Shown here one piece after another: positions 1 to 9,200 of a DNA stretch of 64,000 nt. Made by a program: the position numbers and the translations under genes. The stretch covers positions 4,092,001 through 4,156,000 of the forward strand of contig NZ_CP152342.1 in the NCBI RefSeq assembly GCF_045291395.1. Reading direction: 5' to 3'. The notes beneath the pieces were generated by a model that searched no databases, was not told the DNA's origin, and saw only the letters and a program-made list of their open reading frames with translations. Numbering within the stretch: the first letter of the stretch is position 1; every line of letters begins with the position of its first letter. This stretch comes from MR-S7 sp000400995. Its GTDB lineage: Bacteria > Pseudomonadota > Gammaproteobacteria > Burkholderiales > Burkholderiaceae_C.

Positions 1-1
1 C

Positions 2-1588
2 AAGGATGGCGCCACGACCAGCCTGAAAGACGCCGCGCAGTTCGTGGGCTACCAGGGCGATGCCTCCGCGCCCTCCTCGGTGCTGCTGGTGCACAACGGC
101 CTGCACATCGACATCCGCATCGACAAGAACACGCCCATCGGCAAGACCGACGCGGCGGGCGTGGCCGACGTAGTGGTGGAAGCGGCCCTGTCCACCATCC
201 TCGACCTGGAGGACTCCGTGGCCGCCGTCGATGCCGAGGACAAGGTGCTGGGCTACGGCAACTGGCTGGGCATCCTCAAGGGCACGCTGACCGAGTCGTT
301 CGACAAGGGCGGCAAGACCGTCACGCGCGGCCTGAACGCCGACCGCGAATACACGGGCGCCGACGGCAAGCCCGTGAAGCTGCACGGCCGCTCGCTGATG
401 TTCGTGCGCAACGTGGGCCACCTGATGACCAACCCCGCGATCCTCTGGGGCGCGGAAGGCAAGGAAATCCCCGAGGGCATCCTGGACGCCGTGGTCACCA
501 CCGCCATCGCCATCCACGACCTCAAGGGCAACGGCGCGGGCGGCATCAAGAACAGCCGCACCGGCAGCGTCTACATCGTCAAGCCCAAGATGCACGGCCC
601 GGCCGAAGTGACTTTCGCCAACGAGCTGTTCAGCCGCGTGGAGCAGGTGCTGGGCCTGCCCGCCAACACCGTCAAGCTGGGCATCATGGACGAGGAGCGC
701 CGCACCTCGGTGAACCTCAAGGCCTGCATCGCCGCCGCCCCGGCGCGCGTGGCGTTCATCAACACCGGCTTCCTGGACCGCACGGGCGACGAGATGCACA
801 CCGCCATGCGCGCCGGCCCGATGATCCGCAAGGGCGACATGAAGACCAGCGCCTGGATCCAGGCGTACGAGAAGAACAACGTGCTCGTGGGCCTGTCGAT
901 GGGCCTGCGCGGCAAGGCCCAGATCGGCAAGGGCATGTGGGCCATGCCCGACCTGATGAAGGCCATGCTGGAGCAGAAGATCGCCCACCCCAAGGCCGGT
1001 GCCAACACCGCCTGGGTGCCCAGCCCCACGGGCGCCACGCTGCACGCGCTGCACTACCACCAGGTGAAGGTGAGCGACATCCAGGCCGAGCTGGAAAAGA
1101 CCGACGCCGACGCCGAGCGCGACAACCTGCTGACCGGCCTGCTCACCGTGCCCGTGAGTGCCAACCCGAGCTGGAGCGACGCCGAGAAGCAGCAGGAGCT
1201 GGACAACAACATCCAGGGCATCCTGGGCTACGTGGTGCGCTGGGTGGACCAGGGCGTGGGCTGCTCCAAGGTGCCCGACATCCACGACGTGGGCCTGATG
1301 GAAGACCGCGCCACGCTGCGCATCTCCGCCCAGCACGTGGCCAACTGGCTGCTGCACGGCGTGGTGACCGAAGCCCAGGTGCGCGAGACCTTCGAGCGCA
1401 TGGCCGCCAAGGTGGACCAGCAGAACGCGGGCGACGCGCTCTACCAGAAGATGGCCGGGCGCTTCAGCGAATCCGCCGCGTACCAGGCCGCGTGCGAGCT
1501 GGTGTTCAAGGGCGTGGAACAGCCCAGCGGCTACACCGAGCCGCTGCTGCACGCCTGGCGCCTGAAGGTCAAGGCTGGTCAAATTTGA
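2..1588 (+). CDS. glcB: Malate synthase G, C-terminal part (partial at left edge)
   Basis: Malate synthase G condenses glyoxylate with acetyl-CoA to give malate in the glyoxylate shunt, in the cytoplasm. The frame is open from base 2, so the gene starts before the window; 528 residues are visible and the family is about 725 long. Family stretches that can be seen are RNVGHLM, GIMDEERRTSVN, FLDRTGDEMHT and DVGLMEDRATLRIS; the family places its metal ligands and catalytic aspartate in such segments. The TGA stop lies inside repeat copy R1, so the last residues (about KAGQI) are partly repeat-encoded. A hairpin follows 48 bases after the stop. Identification is secure from the sequence pattern; the missing N-terminus cannot be judged. 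Confidence 0.95.
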   Translation, partial: KDGATTSLKDAAQFVGYQGDASAPSSVLLVHNGLHIDIRIDKNTPIGKTDAAGVADVVVEAALSTILDLEDSVAAVDAEDKVLGYGNWLGILKGTLTESFDKGGKTVTRGLNADREYTGADGKPVKLHGRSLMFVRNVGHLMTNPAILWGAEGKEIPEGILDAVVTTAIAIHDLKGNGAGGIKNSRTGSVYIVKPKMHGPAEVTFANELFSRVEQVLGLPANTVKLGIMDEERRTSVNLKACIAAAPARVAFINTGFLDRTGDEMHTAMRAGPMIRKGDMKTSAWIQAYEKNNVLVGLSMGLRGKAQIGKGMWAMPDLMKAMLEQKIAHPKAGANTAWVPSPTGATLHALHYHQVKVSDIQAELEKTDADAERDNLLTGLLTVPVSANPSWSDAEKQQELDNNIQGILGYVVRWVDQGVGCSKVPDIHDVGLMEDRATLRISAQHVANWLLHGVVTEAQVRETFERMAAKVDQQNAGDALYQKMAGRFSESAAYQAACELVFKGVEQPSGYTEPLLHAWRLKVKAGQI

Positions 1589-1630
1589 TAGCTTCCGGCG
1601 CTTGATACACAAGCGCCGGAGGCCGATTTG
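1582..1630 (+). repeat. Dispersed hairpin repeat, copy R1
   Basis: Plus-oriented copy. It has TTTGATAGC, a perfect ten-base stem (CCGGCGCTTG with CAAGCGCCGG) around ATACA, then GGAGGCCGATTTG. It supplies the stop codon of the malate synthase gene, and its tail holds GGAGG five bases before a TTG. Confidence 0.85.
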
Positions 1631-1636
1631 ACTCAT

Positions 1637-1663
1637 AACGGTGCCTGCGGGCGCCGTTGTGTT
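1637..1663 (+). terminator. Hairpin terminator after malate synthase
   Basis: AACGGTGCC pairs with GGCGCCGTT (nine pairs, one wobble) around a four-base loop and is followed by GTGTTT. The U-tract is short, so this is a moderate candidate. It lies between the repeat-borne TTG and the ATG of the CWC gene. Confidence 0.5.
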
Positions 1664-1678
1664 TCCTACACTGGGCAC

Positions 1679-1918
1679 ATGACCGCCATCGACACCACGC
1701 GCTGCCCGCTGTGCGGCCAGTCCAACGCCTGCGCCATCACGGCGGGGCTGCCCGCCGGGGAATGCTGGTGCATGGCGCAGCCGGTCTCCCGCACGGCGCT
1801 GGCGCGCGTGCCGCCCGAAGAACGCGGCCGCGCGTGCCTCTGTCCGCGCTGTGCCGCCGATATGATTCCCGATCCCCATCCACAGGAGCCCCCATGCCCA
1901 CCTACCACATCGAAATGA
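1679..1918 (+). CDS. Cysteine-rich CWC family protein
   Basis: A 79-residue protein with eight clustered cysteines: CPLC at 9-12, C18, CWC at 29-31, and CLCPRC at 53-58. This fits the small cysteine-rich CWC family, for which no firm function is known; metal binding is an inference from the paired cysteines. I chose the ATG at 1679 because the cysteine pattern begins nine residues later. A longer frame opens at a TTG at 1628 inside repeat R1, with GGAGG five bases upstream, and would add 17 residues unlike the family. The 3' end overlaps the next gene by 25 bases, so the two are probably translated from one message. Confidence 0.75.
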   Translation: MTAIDTTRCPLCGQSNACAITAGLPAGECWCMAQPVSRTALARVPPEERGRACLCPRCAADMIPDPHPQEPPCPPTTSK

Positions 1919-2082
1919 TGGAAGGCCGCACCGTCGAACAGAAGCGCAAGCTGGCCGAAGAGATCACCCGCGTCAGCGTCGAAGTCCTGGGCGGCTCGCC
2001 CGAATCGGTGGACATCCTCATCACCGACGTGAAGCGCGAGAACTGGGCCACGGGCGGCAAGCTCTGGCTCGACCGCCAGTAA
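1894..2082 (+). CDS. 4-oxalocrotonate tautomerase family protein
   Basis: A 62-residue tautomerase-superfamily subunit. The second residue is proline, which becomes the N-terminal catalytic base once the initiator methionine is removed. The length and the pattern MPTYHIEMMEGRTVEQK followed by a KLAEEIT helix match 4-OT subunits, which assemble as hexamers. CAGGAG lies eight bases before the ATG. The gene starts within the end of the CWC gene. Its substrate cannot be read from the sequence; no catechol meta-cleavage genes lie nearby, so a general tautomerase role is more likely than a pathway-specific one. Confidence 0.88.
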   Translation: MPTYHIEMMEGRTVEQKRKLAEEITRVSVEVLGGSPESVDILITDVKRENWATGGKLWLDRQ

Positions 2083-2101
2083 GGAACCGAGGCGCCGCCC
2101 C

Positions 2102-2869
2102 ATGTGCCAGCTGCTCGGCATGAATGCCAACACCCCGACGGACGTGACCTTCAGCTTCCGCGGGTTCGCGCAGCGCGCGGGCAACACGGCCGACCACACC
2201 GACGGCTGGGGCATCGCCTTCTTCGAGGGGCGCGGCCTGCGCCACTTCGTGGACCACGAACGCGCCGTGGACTCGCCCGTGGCCGAGCTGATCCGCCGCT
2301 ACCCCATCAAGAGCCGCAACGTCATCGCCCACATCCGCAAGGCCACGCAGGGTGTGGTCACGCTGGAGAACTGCCACCCCTTTGTGCGCGAGCTGTGGGG
2401 CCGCTACTGGGTGTTCGCGCACAACGGCGACCTGAAGGACTTCCGCCCGCGCCTGCACGCCCACTTCCACCCCGTGGGCACGACCGACAGCGAGCACGTG
2501 TTCTGCTGGATCATGCAAGAGCTCTCGAAGTCCCACGCGGGCATGCCGAGCATCGACGAGCTGACGCTCACGCTGCGCGAGCTGGCCGCGCGCATCGCGC
2601 CGCACGGCACGTTCAACTTCCTGCTCTCCAACGGCCAGGCGCTGTGGGCGCACGCCTCCACGCACCTGTACTACATCGAACGCCGCCACCCTTTCGCGCA
2701 GGCGCAGCTGTGCGACGAAGACCTGTGCGTGGACTTCTCCAGCCACACCACGCCGGCCGACAAGGTGGCCGTGGTGGTCACGGCGCCGCTCACGTCCAAC
2801 GAACAGTGGACCGCCTTCCAGTCAGGAGAGATGCGCGTGTTCGTGGACGGCGCGTGCCAGGCGGGCTGA
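2102..2869 (+). CDS. Class II glutamine amidotransferase, YafJ type
   Basis: A 255-residue stand-alone class II (Ntn-type) glutamine amidotransferase domain. Cysteine is the second residue (MCQLLG), ready to become the N-terminal nucleophile. Other family marks are DGWGIAFF, HIRKATQG and FAHNGDL, which form the glutamine pocket and oxyanion region in relatives. It resembles YafJ-like proteins, whose acceptor is unknown; no synthase domain is attached. The start follows the tautomerase stop by 19 bases, so co-transcription is likely. Confidence 0.88.
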   Translation: MCQLLGMNANTPTDVTFSFRGFAQRAGNTADHTDGWGIAFFEGRGLRHFVDHERAVDSPVAELIRRYPIKSRNVIAHIRKATQGVVTLENCHPFVRELWGRYWVFAHNGDLKDFRPRLHAHFHPVGTTDSEHVFCWIMQELSKSHAGMPSIDELTLTLRELAARIAPHGTFNFLLSNGQALWAHASTHLYYIERRHPFAQAQLCDEDLCVDFSSHTTPADKVAVVVTAPLTSNEQWTAFQSGEMRVFVDGACQAG

Positions 2870-2894
2870 CGCCGCCCCACCCTCACCCCTCCAC

Positions 2895-3920
2895 ATGACC
2901 ACCACCTCCACCGATTCCGTGCGCATCCCCCTCGCAGAACTGCAGGACCTCGCGTGCCGCGTGCTGCTGCGCCAGGGCCTGTCGCGGCCCCATGCCGAGG
3001 CCATGGCCCGCACCGTCGTGGCCGGGCAGCGCGACGACTGCCAGTCGCACGGCGTCTACCGCCTCGTCACCTGCGCCCAGACCATCCGCGCCGGCAAGGT
3101 GGACCTGCAGGCCGAGCCGGCGGTCGCGGCCACCGGCGGGGCCGTGGTGCAGGTCGATGCACGCTACGGCTTTTCTCCGCTGGCCTTCGAACGCGGCCTG
3201 CCCGCGCTGGTGGAGGCAGCGCGCACCCAGGGCGTGGGCGCGCTGGTCATCCGCCACTGCTTCCATTTTTCCGCGCTGTGGCCGGAGGTCGAAGCCGTCA
3301 CCGGCCATGGCCTGGCCGCGCTCGCGCTCACGCCCAGCCACGCCTGGGTGGCCCCCGCCGGCGGGCGCCAGCCGGTGTTCGGCACCAACCCCATCGCCTT
3401 CGGATGGCCGCGCCCGGGGCCGCATCCGTTCGTCTTCGACTTCGCCACCAGCGCCATCGCCCGCGGCGACCTCGAACTGCACCGCCGCGCCGGCACGCCC
3501 CTGCCCGAGGGCTGCGGCGTCGATGCCCAGGGCCGGCCCAGTACCGATCCCGTCGCCGTAGCGCAGGGCGCCATGCTGGCCTTCGGCGGCCACAAGGGCT
3601 CGGCGCTGTCGGCCATGGTCGAGCTGATGGCCGGGGCGCTGATCGGGGACTGGATGAGCCAGGAATCGCTGGCCTTCGACGAGGGCGCGGGCGCCGCGCC
3701 CTGCCATGGCGAACTGGTGCTGGCCTTCGACCCCGTCCGCCTCAGCGGCGGCGACCCCGCCGCGCACCAGCAGCGCGCCGAGCAGCTGTTCGCCGCCATC
3801 ACCGGCCAGGGCGCGCGCCTGCCTTCGCAGCGGCGCTACGCGGCACGCCAGCGCAGCCTGGCCGAAGGCGCGGCGGTGCCGCGTGCGCTGTACGAGGAAA
3901 TCCTGGCCCTGGCAGGCTGA
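2895..3920 (+). CDS. Ldh family NAD(P)-dependent oxidoreductase
   Basis: A 341-residue member of the malate/L-lactate dehydrogenase (type 2, YlbC/DpkA) family, which reduces 2-keto acids or cyclic imino acids such as delta-1-piperideine-2-carboxylate. The family features seen are QSHGVYRL near residue 50, the HCFHFSALW region, VFGTNPIAFGWPRPG, and the C-terminal GGHKGSALSAMVELMAGAL. The exact substrate is not decided by the sequence. It follows the amidotransferase by 25 bases on the same strand. The start ATG is preceded by a purine-poor leader, so the ribosome-binding site is weak. Confidence 0.85.
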   Translation: MTTTSTDSVRIPLAELQDLACRVLLRQGLSRPHAEAMARTVVAGQRDDCQSHGVYRLVTCAQTIRAGKVDLQAEPAVAATGGAVVQVDARYGFSPLAFERGLPALVEAARTQGVGALVIRHCFHFSALWPEVEAVTGHGLAALALTPSHAWVAPAGGRQPVFGTNPIAFGWPRPGPHPFVFDFATSAIARGDLELHRRAGTPLPEGCGVDAQGRPSTDPVAVAQGAMLAFGGHKGSALSAMVELMAGALIGDWMSQESLAFDEGAGAAPCHGELVLAFDPVRLSGGDPAAHQQRAEQLFAAITGQGARLPSQRRYAARQRSLAEGAAVPRALYEEILALAG

Positions 3921-3927
3921 AACGGCC

Positions 3928-3949
3928 GAGCCCGCACGGACGCGGGCTC
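3928..3949. terminator. Hairpin between Ldh gene and tRNA-Arg
   Basis: GAGCCCGC pairs perfectly with GCGGGCTC around a six-base loop. No T-run follows on either strand, so it is at best a weak bidirectional terminator between the convergent oxidoreductase gene and the tRNA. Confidence 0.4.
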
Positions 3950-3977
3950 GCAGGATGGTTTGCCAACAGGGGGAATG

Positions 3978-4053
3978 TGGCGCGGCTGGCGGGGATCGAA
4001 CCCACGACCCTTGGCTTCGGAGGCCAATACTCTATCCACTGAGCTACAGCCGC
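3978..4053 (-). tRNA. tRNA-Arg (anticodon CCG)
   Basis: The reverse strand reads as a full 76-base cloverleaf. GCGGCTG pairs with CAGCCGC as the acceptor stem, followed by an encoded GCCA end. The T arm contains GGTTCGATCC. The anticodon stem TTGGC/GCCAA holds the loop CTCCGAA, giving anticodon CCG (bases 4018-4020), which reads the CGG arginine codon. I saw no partial copy of its 3' end nearby, so there is no sign of an integrated element. Confidence 0.95.
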
Positions 4054-4120
4054 TGGCAAAGATTCGTGCAGCTGCCCTGGGCGGGCAGTGCGGACAAGCT
4101 GGGCATTATCGCACGGCGTA

Positions 4121-4741
4121 CTACACCCGAAAGCCAAGCCCGCGCAGGTAGGCCTCGATCGCCGCCAGGCCGGTCGCCCGCAGGTCGAAGTCCGCGTTGC
4201 CGAGGATCCACGACTGCAGAAGGCCGTCGAACAGGGCATGCAGGCCCCGCGCCGCCGCGGCAATATCCATGGGCAGCGCCAGCGCCGCTTCCTCGGCCGC
4301 GAGGCGCAGGTCCTGCTCCACCAGGGCCTGGAAGCGCGCGTGTGCGGCCAGGTGCCGCTCGCGCACGCCGCTGAGCTCGCTGACGTATTCCACGCGGTAC
4401 ATCGCGATCTCGAAGACGCGCCGCGCGTGCGCGTTGCTTTCGATGATGCCGAGCAGCCGCTCGACCACGGAGCGCAGCCGCTGCAGTGGTGCCTGGGGCG
4501 CCAGCGCCTCGCCGGCGTTGCAGGCCTCCTCGAGCGGCAGGGTGACGCGGTCCATCATCGCGTTGAACAGGTCCACCTTGTCCTTGAAGTGCCAGTAGAT
4601 GGCGCCCCGCGTGGCGCCCGCCGCCTGGGCGATCTCGTTGAGCGATGCGCGCGCCACGCCCTTTTCGTAGAAAACGAGTTCGGCGGCGTCCAGCAGGCCA
4701 TTGCGCGTAGCATCTGCGTCTTCCTTGGTGCGTCGTGCCAT
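4121..4741 (-). CDS. TetR family efflux repressor (AcrR/TtgR-like)
   Basis: A 206-residue TetR regulator. The N-terminal helix-turn-helix reads ASLNEIAQAAGATRGAIYWH, the pattern of AcrR, TtgR and MexR-like TetR repressors, followed by FKDKVDLF. The C-terminal ligand domain is variable. I chose the ATG at 4741 (MARRTKED), which aligns with family starts; an upstream in-frame start adds 17 unlikely residues. It is divergent from the RND efflux operon, and a near-perfect palindrome lies between them, so it should repress that operon and probably itself, being released by a hydrophobic drug or solvent. Confidence 0.92.
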   Translation of the reverse strand: MARRTKEDADATRNGLLDAAELVFYEKGVARASLNEIAQAAGATRGAIYWHFKDKVDLFNAMMDRVTLPLEEACNAGEALAPQAPLQRLRSVVERLLGIIESNAHARRVFEIAMYRVEYVSELSGVRERHLAAHARFQALVEQDLRLAAEEAALALPMDIAAAARGLHALFDGLLQSWILGNADFDLRATGLAAIEAYLRGLGFRV

Positions 4742-4793
4742 GGCGGGTCTCCCGGAAAAAGCGCTGCAGCCATCACTGCAGCCGATCCGCAAT

Positions 4794-4813
4794 TATACAT
4801 TCATGGATGTATA
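4794..4813. promoter_or_regulatory. TetR operator palindrome
   Basis: A 20-base inverted repeat, TATACATTCA then TGGATGTATA, in which nine of ten pairs match. The half-site ATACAT resembles the E. coli AcrR operator half-site as I remember it. It lies 53 bases upstream of the repressor start and 98 bases upstream of the efflux operon, and touches the TATAAT box. Confidence 0.7.
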
Positions 4814-4819
4814 TATAAT
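4814..4819 (+). promoter_or_regulatory. -10 box of the efflux operon
   Basis: A consensus TATAAT directly abuts the palindrome, which would cover the spacer and -35 region. No good -35 hexamer is visible within the operator. The leader to the adaptor ATG would be about 85 bases. Confidence 0.5.
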
Positions 4820-4910
4820 GCCCTCCCTTGTGCAACTGTCACTCGACGATGCGAGCATCTCGCACCTGCCCGTCACGGCACCCAACGCATCTGCCAGCCA
4901 AAGGACTCCC

Positions 4911-6191
4911 ATGCCCCGTTCGAACAACGAGAAAGCCCGCCCTGTCAGCCGCTTCCAGCGCCCCCCGGCGACGGCGCTGTCGATCGTCCTCGCCGCCGTG
5001 CTCGCGCTCAGCGCCTGCGGCAAGAAGGACGCCGCCCCCGCAGGCGCGGGCGGACCGCCACCGGCACCGGAAGTGGGCGTCGTCACCGTGCAGCCGGGCG
5101 ACGTGGGCCTGGTGACCGAGTTGCCGGGCCGGCTGGAGGCCTCGCGCGTCGCCGAGGTGCGCGCACGCGCCGCGGGCATCGTGCAAAAGCGCCTGTTCAA
5201 CGAGGGAAGCGACGTGAAAGCCGGCCAGAAGCTGTTCCAGATCGACAGCGCGCCCTACCAGGCCACCGTGGCCCAGGCGCAGGCCAGCGTGGCCCAGGCC
5301 GAGGCCAACCTGGTGCAGAGCCGGGCGCTGGCCGAGCGCTACCGCCCCCTGGTGGCGGTGAACGCCATCAGCAAGCAGGAATACGACAACGCCGTGGCCG
5401 CGCAGAAGACGGCCGAGGCCAACGTGGCGGCCGCCAAGGCCGCCGTGACGACGGCCAACATCAACCTGGGCTACGCCTCCGTCACCGCGCCCATCTCCGG
5501 GCGCATCGGCCGCGCGCTGGTGACCGAGGGCGCGCTGGTCGGCCAGGGCACCGCGACCGAGCTCGCGGTGATCCAGCAGATCGACCCGCTCTACATCAAC
5601 TTCACGCAGTCGGCGGCCGATGCGCTCAAGCTGCGCAAGGCCATGGCCGGCGGCAAGTACAAGCAGGCCGGCGCCAACGCCGCGAACGTGAGCGTGGTGC
5701 TGGAAGACGGCAGCGTCTACCAGCACCAGGGCCGCCTGCTGTTCACCGACCTCACGGTGGACCCGACCAGCGGCCAGGTCACGCTGCGCGCCGAGGTGCC
5801 CAACCCCGAGCGCGCGCTGCTGCCCGGCCTGTACGTGCGCGTGCGCCTGGAACAGGCGCAGGTGGCGGGTGGCATCCTGCTGCCCCAGCAGGCAGTCACG
5901 CGCTCCGGCCAGACCGATACGGTGATGGTGGTGGGCGAAGGCGGCAACGTCGCGCCGCGCCCCGTCAAGCTCGGCCCCAGCCAGGGCTCGAACTGGGTGG
6001 TGCTCGACGGCCTGAAGGCCGGCGAACAGGTGATGGTCGACGGCTTCCAGAAGCTGCCGCGCGGCAAGCCCGGCGATCCGGTCGTGGTCAAGCCCGTGCC
6101 GTGGCAGGGCAACGGCGGCGCCAAGGCGCCGGCCGCTCCGCCTCCGCCGCCAGCCCGGGCAATGCCGCGCCGGCCAAGCAATAAGAAATAA
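4911..6191 (+). CDS. RND efflux periplasmic adaptor (AcrA/MexA type)
   Basis: A 426-residue membrane-fusion protein linking an inner-membrane RND pump to an outer-membrane channel. It begins with a lipoprotein signal: basic start, hydrophobic run, lipobox LSAC with Cys36. Next come a lipoyl-like half, an alanine/glutamine-rich helical hairpin around residues 105-170, the second lipoyl half and beta-barrel (YINFTQS region), and a C-terminal membrane-proximal domain ending in a proline/alanine tail. The ATG at 4911 has AAGGA upstream and starts the signal peptide properly. First gene of the operon; 18 bases separate it from the pump. Confidence 0.93.
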   Translation: MPRSNNEKARPVSRFQRPPATALSIVLAAVLALSACGKKDAAPAGAGGPPPAPEVGVVTVQPGDVGLVTELPGRLEASRVAEVRARAAGIVQKRLFNEGSDVKAGQKLFQIDSAPYQATVAQAQASVAQAEANLVQSRALAERYRPLVAVNAISKQEYDNAVAAQKTAEANVAAAKAAVTTANINLGYASVTAPISGRIGRALVTEGALVGQGTATELAVIQQIDPLYINFTQSAADALKLRKAMAGGKYKQAGANAANVSVVLEDGSVYQHQGRLLFTDLTVDPTSGQVTLRAEVPNPERALLPGLYVRVRLEQAQVAGGILLPQQAVTRSGQTDTVMVVGEGGNVAPRPVKLGPSQGSNWVVLDGLKAGEQVMVDGFQKLPRGKPGDPVVVKPVPWQGNGGAKAPAAPPPPPARAMPRRPSNKK

Positions 6192-6209
6192 GAACCAGGA
6201 GCGCGGCAC

Positions 6210-9200
6210 ATGGCCAAGTTCTTCATCGAGCGCCCCATCTTCGCGTGGGTGATCGCAATCTTCATCATGGTGATCGGCGCCGTCTCGATCACCCAGCTGC
6301 CCATCGCGCAGTACCCCGCCGTGGCGCCGCCGACCATCCAGGTGTCTGTGGCCTACCCCGGTGCGACCGCCCAGACGCTGGAGGACTCGGTGCTCGCCGT
6401 CATCGAGCGCGAGATGAACGGCTCGCCGGGCCTGGCCTACATGGAAGCCACGGCCCAGGCCAACGGCACAGGCTCGATCGTGCTGAGCTTCGAGCCGGGC
6501 ACCAACGACGACCTGGCGCAGGTCGATGTGCAAAACCGCCTCTCGCGCGCCACCCCGCGCCTGCCGGCGGCCGTGGTGCAGCAGGGCGTGCGCGTCGAGA
6601 AGTCGCGCTCGAACTTCCTGCTGTTCTCCATGCTCACGTCCGAGACGCCCGACGTGTCCATCGACGCGCTCAACGACTACGCCGCGCGCAACGTCGTGCC
6701 CGAGCTGCAGCGCCTGCCGGGCGTGGGCTCGGTCACGCAGTTCGGCTCCGAGCGCGCGATGCGCGTCTGGATCGACCCGGCCAAGCTCAAGGGCTTCAAC
6801 CTGTCGCAAGACCAGGTGGGCGCTGCCATCCGTGCGCAGAACCTGCAGGTGTCCGCCGGCAACCTGGGCGACCTGCCCAGCGCCGAGGGGCAGACGACGA
6901 CGGCCACCATCGTGGTGCAGGGCCAGCTCTCCACCACCGAGCAGTTCGGCAACATCGTGCTGCGCGCCAACACCGACGGCTCCACCGTGCGGCTGCGCGA
7001 CGTGGCGCGCATCGAGCTGGGCGCGCAGAGCTACAGCACCAGCGCGCGCCTGAACGGCGCTCCCGCCGTGGGCATGGGCGTGCAGCTCACCCCCACCGCC
7101 AACGCGCTGGCCACGGCCAAGGCCGTGAAGGCCAAGCTGGCCGACCTGCAGCGGTACTACCCGCAGGGCGTGAAGTCCACCATTCCGTACGACACCTCGG
7201 TGTTCGTGTCGGTGTCCATCGAGAAGGTGGTGCACACGCTGCTCGAAGCCGTGGCGCTGGTGTTCCTGGTGATGTTCCTGTTCCTGCAGAACTTCCGCTA
7301 CACCATCATCCCGACCATCGTGGTGCCCGTGGCGCTGCTGGGCACGTTCGGCGCGCTGCTGGCGATGGGCTTCTCGATCAACGTGCTGACCATGTTCGGC
7401 ATGGTGCTGGTGATCGGCATCGTGGTGGACGACGCCATCGTGGTGGTCGAGAACGTCGAGCGCATCATGAGCGAGGAAGGCCTGCCGCCGCTGCAGGCCA
7501 CGCGCAAGGCCATGGGCCAGATCTCTGGCGCCATCGTCGGCGTGACCGTGGTGCTGATCTCGGTGTTCGTGCCGCTGGCGTTCTTCGCGGGCTCCACGGG
7601 CAACATCTACCGCCAGTTCGCGGCCACCATGGCCACGTCGATCGCGTTCTCCGCGTTCCTGGCGCTGTCGCTCACGCCCGCGCTGTGCGGCACGCTGCTC
7701 AAGCCCGTCTCCGAGGACCACCATGAGAAGAAGGGCTTCTTCGGCTGGTTCAACCGCGGGTTCAAGAGCACCACGCACCGCTACGAGTCGGGCCTGAGCA
7801 AGCTGGTGCGCCGCGGCGGACGCATGGCGGTCATCTACGCGGCGTTGGTCGGCGCGGTGGCCATCGTCTACACGCGCCTGCCCACCTCGTTCCTGCCCAA
7901 CGAAGACCAGGGCTACCTGATCACCAACATCCAGCTGCCCGCGGGCGCATCGCTGGAGCGCACGCGCGCGGCGCTGACGCAGGTCGAGCAGTTCGCCCTG
8001 AAGCAGCCCGAGGTGAACAACATCGTTACGGTGGCGGGCTTCTCGTTCTCGGGCCAGGGGCAGAACGCGGGCCTGGCGTTCATGACGCTCAAGGACTGGA
8101 GCGAGCGTGCCGGCTCCGAACATTCGGCCAGCGCCATCGCGGGCCGCGCCATGGGCGCGCTCGCGGGCTACCGCGACGCGTTCATCTTCGCGCTGAGCCC
8201 GCCGCCCATCCCCGAGCTGGGCACCGCCACGGGCTTCACCTTCCGCCTGCAGGACCGGGGCTCCAAGGGTCACGACGCGCTCGTGGGCGCGCGCAACCAG
8301 CTGCTCGGCATGGCCGCGCAGAGCAAGGTGCTCGCCGGCGTGCGCCCCGACGGCATGGAGGATGCGCCGCAGATGCAGATCGACATCGACCGCGACAAGG
8401 CCAACGCCCTGGGCGTGTCGTTCGACGCGATCAGCAGCGCGCTGTCCACGGCGCTCGGCTCGTCGTACATCAACGACTTCCCGAACCAGGGCCGCCTGCA
8501 GCGCGTCGTGGTGCAGGCCGACGCGCATGCGCGCATGCAGCCCGAGGCCGTGCTCGACCTGCCCGTGCTCAACAGCAAGGGCCAGGTGGTGCCGCTGTCC
8601 ACGTTCGCGTCCACGCGCTGGATCACCGGCGCCATGCAGACCGTGCGCTATAACGGCTACCCCTCGATGAAGATCGCAGGCGACGCCGCCCCCGGCTTCA
8701 GCACGGGCGACGCGATGGCCGAGATGGAGCGCCTCGCGGCCCAGTTGCCCGAAGGCTTCGGCTTCGAATGGACGGGCCAGTCGCGCGAAGAAAAGCTGGC
8801 CGGCTCGCAGGCCATGGTGCTGTACGCGTTCTCGCTGCTGGCCGTGTTCCTGTGCCTGGCCGCGCTCTACGAGAGCTGGTCCATCCCGTTCTCGGTGCTG
8901 CTGGTGGTGCCGCTGGGCGTGCTGGGCGTGCTGCTGGCCACGCTGCTGCGCGGCATGTCCAACGACGTGTACTTCCAGATCGGCCTGGTGACCATCATCG
9001 GCCTGTCGGCGAAGAACGCCATCCTGATCATCGAGTTCGCCAAGGACCTGCAGGCCTCGGGCAAGAACGTGATCGATGCGGCGCTGGAAGCGGCCCACCT
9101 GCGCTTCCGCCCCATCATCATGACCTCGCTGGCCTTCACGCTGGGCGTGCTGCCGCTGTTCCTGGCGACGGGCGCCAGCTCGGCCAGCCAGCGCGCCATC

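Noticed and set aside
3950..4120. Integration site at tRNA-Arg
   Set aside because: I found no repeated 3' tRNA fragment, integrase or change of composition nearby.
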